A stretch of DNA of 7,417 bases, from contig CAMLDT010000173.1 of NCBI GenBank assembly GCA_946479075.1, positions 1 through 7,417 on the forward strand, written 5' to 3'. Source of the DNA: an uncultured Polaromonas sp. (GTDB lineage: Bacteria; Pseudomonadota; Gammaproteobacteria; Burkholderiales; Burkholderiaceae). Both the position numbers and the translations under genes were made by a program. Shown here piece by piece: positions 1-6,605 of the stretch (positions are counted from its first letter, which is position 1; each line of letters begins with the position of its first letter). Under the pieces are notes generated by a model. The model was not told where the DNA came from. It saw only the letters and a list, made by a program, of their open reading frames with translations, and searched no databases.

Positions 1-451
1 CGCGCAAGGCATCAACCTTGTCGTACTCAATTTCAGGAAAAATGATCTGCTCTTTGACGCCGATGTTGTAGTTCCCGCGGCCATCAAAAGCACGGCCCGA
101 AATACCCCGAAAGTCCCGAACCCGCGGCAAAGCCACAGTCACGAAACGATCAAGAAACTCATACATCTGGACGCCACGCAGCGTCACCATGCAGCCAATG
201 GGCAGATCTTCACGGATCTTGAATCCGGCAATCGCCTTCTTGGCCTTGGTAACCACAGGCTTTTGCCCGGCAATTTTGGCCATGTCGCCCACAGCGCTGT
301 CCATGACCTTCTTGTCGGCAACCGCCTCACTGACACCCATGTTCAGGGTGATCTTCGTGATGCGGGGAACCTGCATCGGCGAGGTGTAACCAAACTTCTC
401 GATGAGAGCTGGCGCGATTTTTTCGCGGTATTGATCTTGCAAGCGTGCCAT
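1..451 (-). CDS. rplE: Large ribosomal subunit protein uL5 (L5), 3' end cut by window edge
   Basis: L5 sits in the central protuberance of the 50S subunit and binds 5S rRNA, contacting the P-site tRNA. From the ATG whose complement is 449-451, the frame stays open for 150 codons to the window edge with no stop. Bacterial L5 is about 179 residues, so roughly 30 C-terminal residues lie outside. The start [14 protein letters not shown] is typical. The L5 signature is visible at residues 57-73 ([17 protein letters not shown]). The C-terminal domain is recognisable from [11 protein letters not shown] (83-93) and [18 protein letters not shown] (114-131). It begins 2 nt after the rplX stop, so it is probably translationally coupled; AAGG lies about 10 nt upstream, inside rplX. 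In E. coli, S8 represses the spc operon by binding near the start of rplE. I did not establish an equivalent site here. The identification is secure. Confidence 0.97.
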   Translation of the reverse strand, partial: MARLQDQYREKIAPALIEKFGYTSPMQVPRITKITLNMGVSEAVADKKVMDSAVGDMAKIAGQKPVVTKAKKAIAGFKIREDLPIGCMVTLRGVQMYEFLDRFVTVALPRVRDFRGISGRAFDGRGNYNIGVKEQIIFPEIEYDKVDALR

Positions 452-453
452 GT

Positions 454-774
454 TTACGCAGCCTTAATTTCGTCGCCACTGGACTTGAAGACGCGCACTT
501 TTTTGCCGTCAGCCAGAAGCTTGATACCCACACGATCCGCCTTGCCGGTTGCAGCATTGAAAATTGCCACATTGGACTGGTGGATCGGCATTGCTTTTTC
601 AACAATACCGCCGGTGGTGCCCTTGAGCGGGTTGGGCTTGGTGTGTTTCTTCACCAGATTGACACCCTCCACCAGCACATAACTGTCATCCTTGCGAAGC
701 GTGATCGTGCCGCGCTTGCCCTTGTCACGGCCAGCGATCACGATGATCTCGTCGCCTTTGCGAATCTTGTTCAT
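454..774 (-). CDS. rplX: Large ribosomal subunit protein uL24 (L24)
   Basis: L24 is an early 50S assembly initiator that binds near the 5' end of 23S rRNA. The ORF is complete at 106 residues, the normal bacterial length (about 100-110). A KOW-type RNA-binding motif opens the protein: [17 protein letters not shown] at residues 6-22. It is followed by the conserved [13 protein letters not shown] (35-47), [15 protein letters not shown] (55-69) and a C-terminal [10 protein letters not shown]. The ATG is well supported by a GAGGG Shine-Dalgarno sequence 6 nt upstream, in the 11-nt gap after the rplN stop. The order rplN-rplX-rplE is the conserved spc operon order. Nothing is odd about the gene. 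Confidence 0.97.
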   Translation of the reverse strand: MNKIRKGDEIIVIAGRDKGKRGTITLRKDDSYVLVEGVNLVKKHTKPNPLKGTTGGIVEKAMPIHQSNVAIFNAATGKADRVGIKLLADGKKVRVFKSSGDEIKAA

Positions 775-785
775 GTCGCGCCCTC

Positions 786-1154
786 TTACAGAACTTCGGG
801 AGCCAGGGACACGATCTTCATAAACCTCTCCGTGCGCAATTCGCGCGTGACAGGCCCAAAGATGCGGGTGCCGATAGGCTCCAGCTTGGCATTGAGCAAC
901 ACAGCTGCGTTGCCATCGAATTTGACAAGGGAACCATCGCCACGGCGAATACCCTTGGCGGTACGAACCACCACCGCGCTGTAAACCTCGCCTTTTTTGA
1001 CGCGGCCACGCGGAGCGGCTTCTTTGATGCTCACCTTGATGACATCACCAACGCTGGCGTACCGGCGCTTGGATCCGCCCAGCACCTTGATGCACATCAC
1101 GGATTTGGCACCCGTGTTGTCAGCAACATCGAGTTTGGATTGCGTTTGAATCAT
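786..1154 (-). CDS. rplN: Large ribosomal subunit protein uL14 (L14), first gene of the spc-type operon
   Basis: L14 lies at the 30S/50S interface, contributes to inter-subunit bridges and is the docking site of the silencing factor RsfS. It is complete at 122 residues, the family's usual length. It starts [17 protein letters not shown], and the L14 signature is present at residues 61-88: AVVV, then DG at 73-74, F79, N82 and VLL at 85-87. The start codon is fixed by the near-universal MIQ N-terminus. The Shine-Dalgarno match is weak (GGGA about 11 nt upstream) and the last bases before ATG are AT-rich (TAATTTAA). In E. coli and many proteobacteria rpsQ lies just upstream. Here a 334-nt gap and glpD do, and a near-consensus promoter sits in that gap, so rplN is inferred to be the first gene of its transcript. 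Confidence 0.97.
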   Translation of the reverse strand: MIQTQSKLDVADNTGAKSVMCIKVLGGSKRRYASVGDVIKVSIKEAAPRGRVKKGEVYSAVVVRTAKGIRRGDGSLVKFDGNAAVLLNAKLEPIGTRIFGPVTRELRTERFMKIVSLAPEVL

Positions 1155-1197
1155 TTAAATTAGTCCCAACTTGCACCGGCGCCTTTTCCCTCGCAGG

Positions 1198-1250
1198 AAG
1201 ACTTGCCAGTCAGTCTTGGGCCCGTCGTCCACACTGCAAACCACTTGCAG
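1198..1250 (-). promoter_or_regulatory. Two hairpins in the rplN leader
   Basis: If transcription starts near 1290, the rplN mRNA has an untranslated leader of about 136 nt. It contains two perfect small inverted repeats. CTGCAA/TTGCAG is at 1234-1239 and 1245-1250 with a 5-nt loop. AAGACT/AGTCTT is at 1198-1203 and 1212-1217 with an 8-nt loop. Neither is followed by a T-run, so neither looks like an intrinsic terminator. They could be part of a ribosomal-protein autoregulatory leader, or simply chance structure. The rest of the 1155-1488 gap holds the promoter, a palindromic repeat and no credible gene. Confidence 0.35.
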
Positions 1251-1296
1251 CGCTTCCGTTAGGCAGAATTCTCAGCTTTTTACAGCGAAGCCCACG

Positions 1297-1325
1297 ATTA
1301 TCAGTAAATTTGCAAAAGCTGTCAA
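1297..1325 (-). promoter_or_regulatory. Sigma70 promoter for the rplN-rplX-rplE operon
   Basis: Read on the minus strand, TTGACA (complement of 1320-1325) is followed after exactly 17 bp by GATAAT (complement of 1297-1302). That is a perfect -35 hexamer and a 5/6 match to the -10 hexamer. The spacer is AT-rich against a GC-rich genome. The expected start site is near 1290, about 136 nt before the rplN ATG. The orientation and strength fit a highly expressed ribosomal operon. There is no other gene between this promoter and rplN. Confidence 0.85.
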
Positions 1326-1412
1326 CACCCCGCCCGCTTTTTGTCGCGTATCTGGTTCTTCTGTGCCGTTTTCAACCATTTGAGCAGGAAGCCCCCGCCA
1401 AACCTACACTGC

Positions 1413-1434
1413 TTGCTATTGTTTGGATAGCAAA
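1413..1434. repeat. Palindromic repeat core downstream of glpD (copy A)
   Basis: TTGCTAT (1413-1419) and ATAGCAA (1427-1433) form a perfect 7-bp stem with a 7-nt loop. The 20 bases 1415-1434 match 6580-6599 in the proC-ubiA gap at 18 of 20 positions, in the same orientation, so this is a second copy of the same repeat core. The flanking sequence does not clearly match the longer element. It lies 55 nt past the glpD stop. It might act as a processing or transcription-end structure for glpD mRNA, although no T-run follows it on the minus strand. Confidence 0.6.
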
Positions 1435-1488
1435 AATAGGGACAAGAGAGGGCTTGGGCAAGAATCTGCGAGGAAAACAAAGAAGACT

Positions 1489-3075
1489 TCAGTCCGGAAG
1501 AGCCAGGTATTGCTGGCTCAAGGCCAAAAACTCCTCCAAACGCGGGGCTGCCTGCCCCTCCTGCAGCAGCAGATCCGCCACGTCCGCCGCCAGCGATCTG
1601 GCCATGGCGGCATCCAGAAACAACAGCCTGGAGCGCCGGGCCAGCACGTCCTCGACAGTTCGGGCGTACTCAAAACGCACGGCAAACCGGACCATCGCCT
1701 CCGTCAGGCCGCCCCCCAGCAGCCTGTCACTGCCCGGCAGCGCCAAAACCGCCGCGGCCTCGCTGCCGTACAGATGCAGGCCCGGCGCGTCGCTGATGCG
1801 GTGACCAGTCGTTGTAGCGCCCACCAGCCGGAGCTCCCCGGTCACGCCGCCCGGTCGTTTATCCACCAGGCCGTGCGCGAAACAGGTGTCCAGCACATCC
1901 TCGGCCATTGCCCGGTAGGTCGTCCATTTGCCGCCGGTGACGGTGACCAGCCCGCTTTGGCTGACCAGCACGGTGTGCTCCCGTGACAAGGCCTGGGTTC
2001 GATCACCGTCGTCCTCCGGCGGCTTGACCAGCGGACGAAGCCCCACCCAGATGCTCTTGATGTCGGCCGGGCCCGGTGCGCGGCTGAGGTAGCGCCCGGC
2101 CTCGCCGAGAATGAAATTCACTTCTTCGCGGAAGGCCCGCGGCTCACGCGCCAGATCCTGGCGCGGTGTGTCCGTAGTGCCCAGAATGGTCTTTCCAAGC
2201 CAGGGCACGGCAAACAACACCCGGCCGTCCGCCGTTTTAGGCACCAGCAAGGCGTGGTCGGTGGGCAGGAAAGAACGATCCACCACAATGTGCACCCCCT
2301 GGCTGGGTGCCACCATGGGTTTTGCGTCGCGTCCTGTGGCCTGCCCATCCAGCACGCGCAACTGATCCACCCACACCCCGGCGGCGTTCACAATGCATTT
2401 GGCGCGAATCGCAAGTGTTTGCCCACTTTCCTGATCTGATACATGCAAACCCACGAGCTTGCCCCGCTCATGAATCAGTCCGGTGGCCGCGCAATAGTTC
2501 ACCAGCAAGGCGCCGGCCCGCGCCGCGCTGCGCGCCAGTGCCAGTGCCAGGCGTGCGTCGTCGAACTGGCCGTCCCAGTATTTGACGCCGCCCTTCAGAC
2601 CCTCTGGCTTCGCGGTTGGCAGATTGCGCAGCGTTTCCGCGCGATTGAGAAACTCGGTGGATCCCAGACCGGTTTTACCCGCCAGCGCGTCATACATCTT
2701 CAGGCCGACACCGTAAAAAGGCGCCTCCCAGAACTTGTAGGAGGGCATCACAAAAGGCAGGGGCTGCGCGAGGTGGGGTGCATTGGCAAGCAAGCGCGAC
2801 CGCTCGTGCAACGCTTCGCGAACCAGGGAAATGTTGCCCTGGGCCAAATAACGGACGCCACCGTGCACCAACTTGGTCGCCCGTGAGGACGTGCCCTTGG
2901 CAAAGTCATGCGACTCCACCAGCACCACAGAAAATCCGCGCGCTGCCGCGTCAAGTGCCACCCCCAGGCCAGTGGCGCCGCCCCCGATGATGGCGATGTC
3001 GTAAATACGTGGCGCTTTCAGGCGCTGCAGGAGATCTGCGCGTGGCGTCGCAAGCGGCAAAGATTCAAGCGTCAT
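1489..3075 (-). CDS. glpD: Aerobic glycerol-3-phosphate dehydrogenase (FAD, quinone-linked)
   Basis: GlpD oxidises sn-glycerol-3-phosphate to dihydroxyacetone phosphate at the inner face of the cytoplasmic membrane and reduces ubiquinone. It is 528 residues; the E. coli protein is about 500. The N-terminal FAD Rossmann motif is IIGGGATGLGVALDAA (29-44) ending in VVLVE (50-54). The family blocks TSSRATKLVHGGVRYL (62-77), NAAGVW (230-235), PWLGKTILGTTDTP (291-304) and the second signature GGKWTTYRAMA (381-391) are all present. The C-terminal helical domain contains RRSRLLFLD (480-488). The chosen ATG has AAGGA about 10 nt upstream and leaves a normal-length pre-FAD segment. It is divergent from glpR-glpK across a 310-nt control region, so GlpR regulation is expected. 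It points towards rplN with a 334-nt gap. Assignment is firm. Confidence 0.97.
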   Translation of the reverse strand: MTLESLPLATPRADLLQRLKAPRIYDIAIIGGGATGLGVALDAAARGFSVVLVESHDFAKGTSSRATKLVHGGVRYLAQGNISLVREALHERSRLLANAPHLAQPLPFVMPSYKFWEAPFYGVGLKMYDALAGKTGLGSTEFLNRAETLRNLPTAKPEGLKGGVKYWDGQFDDARLALALARSAARAGALLVNYCAATGLIHERGKLVGLHVSDQESGQTLAIRAKCIVNAAGVWVDQLRVLDGQATGRDAKPMVAPSQGVHIVVDRSFLPTDHALLVPKTADGRVLFAVPWLGKTILGTTDTPRQDLAREPRAFREEVNFILGEAGRYLSRAPGPADIKSIWVGLRPLVKPPEDDGDRTQALSREHTVLVSQSGLVTVTGGKWTTYRAMAEDVLDTCFAHGLVDKRPGGVTGELRLVGATTTGHRISDAPGLHLYGSEAAAVLALPGSDRLLGGGLTEAMVRFAVRFEYARTVEDVLARRSRLLFLDAAMARSLAADVADLLLQEGQAAPRLEEFLALSQQYLALPD

Positions 3076-3124
3076 GGGGTCATTGTCCTTGTCCCGGTAA
3101 AACAGCCTCGGCAGGGTTCATATT

Positions 3125-3163
3125 GCAGCAGGGCATCCCAAGCCCGCTGCGGCGCTCCCGCCG
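3125..3163 (-). promoter_or_regulatory. Adjacent hairpins in the glpD leader
   Basis: About 50-90 nt upstream of the glpD ATG lie two abutting inverted repeats. GCAGC-A-GGGC (3125-3134) pairs with GCCCGCTGC (3142-3150), giving a 9-bp GC-rich stem with one bulged A and a 7-nt loop. CGGCG (3150-3154) pairs with CGCCG (3159-3163) around a CTCC loop. They share base 3150, so they either stack with a one-base conflict or compete. No T-run follows. They could affect glpD mRNA stability or translation. No function is shown by the sequence alone. Confidence 0.4.
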
Positions 3164-3180
3164 GTGACGATCCTCAATAT

Positions 3181-3217
3181 AGATAGGGTAGATAGGGGAA
3201 AACAGGGAAGAGATAGG
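3181..3217. repeat. Three short AGATAGG repeats in the glpD upstream region
   Basis: AGATAGG occurs at 3181-3187, 3190-3196 and 3211-3217, inside a purine-rich stretch (CCTATCT on the glpD strand). The start-to-start offsets are 9 and 21 bp. They could be regulator half-sites, or a low-complexity tract with no role. I do not recognise them as a known operator. Confidence 0.4.
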
Positions 3218-3275
3218 AAGTACCGAAGTTGTCAGTCGGACACCGTGCTGCGCAAGCTGCAGCCAATCGCAAAAA

Positions 3276-3350
3276 GTTCGAATTGATTCTATTTTATTCC
3301 TTTTAGCGCGTTTTTGAATGACTTTTTTCCGATTTGATTCTTTTGTTCGC
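3276..3350. promoter_or_regulatory. AT-rich centre of the divergent glpD/glpR control region, possible GlpR operators
   Basis: The 310 nt between the two start codons contain no gene. Their centre is strikingly AT-rich. TTGATTCT appears twice on the plus strand, at 3283-3290 and 3334-3341, exactly 51 bp apart, each followed by a T-rich run and TTC. TTCG-type cores resembling half of the E. coli GlpR operator occur at 3276-3281 (AGTTCGA) and 3344-3350 (TGTTCGC). A repressor acting on both genes would be expected to bind here. I could not define a full palindromic operator, so the sites are tentative. No convincing plus-strand promoter for glpR was found. Confidence 0.35.
3291..3318 (-). promoter_or_regulatory. 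Candidate glpD promoter
   Basis: On the minus strand TTCAAA (complement of 3313-3318) is followed after 16 bp by TAAAAT (complement of 3291-3296). These are 4/6 and 5/6 matches to the sigma70 hexamers. It overlaps the AT-rich region and one TTGATTCT repeat lies just downstream of the -10. It would give a leader of about 210 nt. The element is moderate and other starts closer to glpD are possible. Confidence 0.3.
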
Positions 3351-3385
3351 CATCAAGTCATTTCAGACTCAAGCAAAATGCGCCT

Positions 3386-4161
3386 GTGAACTCCAATCCC
3401 CGGCAACTCAAACTTCTGGACGTGGTCCGTGCCCGTGGCTCCGTCACCGTCGAACAACTCGCGGACATCCTGGCCGTCACGCTGCAAACCGTGCGCCGCG
3501 ATGTGCAGCGGCTGTCCGAGGCAGGCCTGCTTGCGCGTTTTCATGGCGGCGTGCGCACGCCCAGCTCCACCATCGAAAACCTGGCCTACCGGCAACGCGA
3601 AAGCCTCAACGCGGACGCCAAGGCCAGAATTGCCCGGGCCGTGGCCGCCGAGGTGCCCGACAACTGTTCGTTGATCCTGAACATTGGCACAAGCACCGAG
3701 GCCATCGCCAGGGCGCTGCTGCACCACAAGGGCTTGCGCGTCATCACCAACAACCTCAACGTCGCGGCCATCCTGAGCGGCAACGCCCACTGTGAAGTGA
3801 TCGTGACGGGCGGTGTGGTCCGCCCGCTGGACCGCGGCATCGTCGGCGAGGCAACCGTCGATTTCATCCGCCAGTTCCGTGTGGACATCGCCCTGATCGG
3901 GATTTCCGGGATCGAAGCGGACGGCTCCCTGCGCGACTTCGACTACCGCGAAGTCAAGGTGGCGCAGACCATCATCTCGCACGCGCGCGAGGTGTGGCTG
4001 GCCGCTGATACCAGCAAGTTCAACCGCCCGGCCATGGTCGAACTCGCGACCCTGTCGCAAATCGACCGGCTGTTCACCGATCAGCCGCCCCCTGACCCCT
4101 TCCCGGCGCTCCTGGCCGATGCAGGCGTGCGCTGCGAAGTCGCTCCCACGGAACAAACCCC

Positions 4162-4165
<4 letters not shown>
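3386..4165 (+). CDS. glpR: DeoR-family glycerol-3-phosphate regulon repressor
   Basis: A predicted repressor of glycerol catabolism genes, released by glycerol-3-phosphate. It is 259 residues (E. coli GlpR is 252). The DeoR-type winged helix-turn-helix spans about residues 7-55: [29 protein letters not shown] (32-43) and [10 protein letters not shown] (47-56). The sugar-phosphate sensing domain follows with [11 protein letters not shown] (98-108), ITNNLNVA (120-127), [10 protein letters not shown] (138-147) and a C-terminal [11 protein letters not shown] (206-216). The start is GTG: no in-frame ATG exists back to the stop at 3335-3337, and [11 protein letters not shown] is a typical N-terminus. 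The Shine-Dalgarno match is poor. The stop overlaps the glpK start as ATGA, implying translational coupling. Its divergent position to glpD supports the GlpR assignment over other DeoR repressors. Confidence 0.93.
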
Positions 4166-5655
<1,490 letters not shown>

Positions 5656-5701
5656 TCCACAGCGCAGGCGCTAGACTGCAGGCAGCACCACATCATCTGT
5701 C

Positions 5702-6529
5702 ATGACACTTTCCACACCCGACAACATCGCCTTCATCGGCGGCGGCAACATGGCCAGCGCCATCATCGGTGGCCTGCTCAAACAGGGCACACCGGCGGCC
5801 AACATCCAGGTCATCGAGCCCTGGGACGAACAACGCGCGAAGCTCCAGGCGCAATTCGGCATCACGGCGGCAGCTGCGCCGGACGCCGCGCTGGCCCGCG
5901 CCGGCATGGTGGTCTGGGCCGTCAAGCCGCAAAGCTTTCGCGAAGCGGCCGGCCAGGCCGGGCCGCACACGCGCCAGGCCCTGCACCTGAGCGTGGCGGC
6001 CGGCATCCGCTCCGGCAGCATCGCTGGCTGGCTGGGCACGGAGTGTGTGGTGCGCGCCATGCCCAACACGCCGGCGCTGGTGGGCCTGGGGGTGACGGGC
6101 TTGTTTGCCCGGCCTGCCGTCACCAGCGCGCAGCGGCAGTCTGTGCAGGCCCTGATCGAAACCACCGGCCAGTTCCTCTGGCTGGACGAAGAGCAGCAGC
6201 TGGACGCCGTCACCGCGCTGTCCGGCTCCGGCCCGGCCTATGTGTTTTATTTCATTGAAGCGATGATGCAGGCCGGCGTGCAGATGGGCTTGAGCCCGGC
6301 GCAGGCACGCACCCTGGCCATCGGCACCTTCAGCGGCGCATCAGCGCTGGCCGCTGCCTCCGACGATCCGCCCGAACTGCTGCGCGCCCGCGTCACGTCC
6401 AAGGGCGGCACCACCTACGCGGCCATCACGTCCATGGACAATGCGGGGCTTCAGCAGCACTTCATGCGTGCCCTGGACGCAGCGCGGCAACGTGCCGTGG
6501 AACTGGGCGACGAATTCGGCGGCGCCTGA
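5702..6529 (+). CDS. proC: Pyrroline-5-carboxylate reductase
   Basis: It catalyses the last step of proline biosynthesis, NAD(P)H-dependent reduction of 1-pyrroline-5-carboxylate to L-proline, in the cytoplasm. It is complete at 275 residues (E. coli 269). The N-terminal dinucleotide-binding motif is FIGGGNMASAIIGGL (11-25). The AVKPQ (73-77) and VVRAMPNTPALVG (116-128) blocks mark the Rossmann domain and active-site edge. The C-terminal dimerisation and substrate domain contains ALSGSGPAYVFYFIEAM (172-188) and the family signature VTSKGGTTYAAI (231-242). The ATG at 5702 is the first in frame that preserves the Rossmann start; the ribosome-binding site is weak. The 46-nt gap after glpK has only a poor -10-like TAGACT with no good -35, so proC may be partly read through from glpR-glpK. 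It converges on ubiA. Confidence 0.97.
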   Translation: MTLSTPDNIAFIGGGNMASAIIGGLLKQGTPAANIQVIEPWDEQRAKLQAQFGITAAAAPDAALARAGMVVWAVKPQSFREAAGQAGPHTRQALHLSVAAGIRSGSIAGWLGTECVVRAMPNTPALVGLGVTGLFARPAVTSAQRQSVQALIETTGQFLWLDEEQQLDAVTALSGSGPAYVFYFIEAMMQAGVQMGLSPAQARTLAIGTFSGASALAAASDDPPELLRARVTSKGGTTYAAITSMDNAGLQQHFMRALDAARQRAVELGDEFGGA

Positions 6530-6605
6530 TTTTTCAAGCATCAAATCGGCCTCCAGCCCTTAACGGGCGGGCGCAAGCAGCTATTAATTGGATAGCAAAC
6601 TGCTT
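6530..6605. repeat. Intergenic palindromic repeat between proC and ubiA (copy B)
   Basis: The whole convergent gap is occupied by an element beginning TTTTCAAGCATCAAATCGG. It contains GCCC-TTAAC-GGGC (6556-6568) and ends in a larger inverted repeat. I recall this sequence type as a common dispersed intergenic repeat of Comamonadaceae genomes; that is memory and not a search. The 57 bases 6541-6597 align in inverted orientation to 6758-6814 inside ubiA at 38 of 57 positions without gaps. Its core also matches 1415-1434 at 18 of 20 positions. Confidence 0.75.
6575..6605. terminator. Possible bidirectional transcription-end hairpin for proC and ubiA
   Basis: AAGCA + GCTAT (6575-6584) pairs with ATAGC (6592-6596) and, after a 4-nt bulge, TGCTT (6601-6605). 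This gives up to 10 bp around a 7-nt loop. It lies 46 nt after the proC stop and touches the ubiA stop, so it is well placed to end or protect both convergent transcripts. There is no U-run on either strand, so it is not a classical intrinsic terminator; 3' end protection is as likely. Confidence 0.35.

Noticed and set aside
445..984. 179-codon plus-strand frame across rplX and rplN
   Set aside because: It is antisense to two complete, highly conserved ribosomal protein genes and lacks a credible ribosome-binding site or domain.
1171..1383. 70-codon plus-strand frame in the rplN-glpD gap, and the 1310-1804 frame running into glpD
   Set aside because: They cross the rplN leader, its promoter and the glpD 3' end. 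There is no recognisable protein, and the region is better explained as regulatory.
1413..1433. Intrinsic terminator for glpD
   Set aside because: The stem is perfect but no T-run follows on the minus strand, so it is recorded as a repeat and not as a rho-independent terminator.
3353..4156. Long minus-strand open frame antisense to glpR (267 codons)
   Set aside because: It is a shadow of the GC-rich glpR codon pattern. Its translation shows no recognisable domain, while the plus strand gives a full DeoR protein.
5656..5701. proC promoter with TAGACT as -10
   Set aside because: The only -35-like hexamer (TTGATC) is just 14 bp upstream, too close, and no alternative at 16-18 bp is good.
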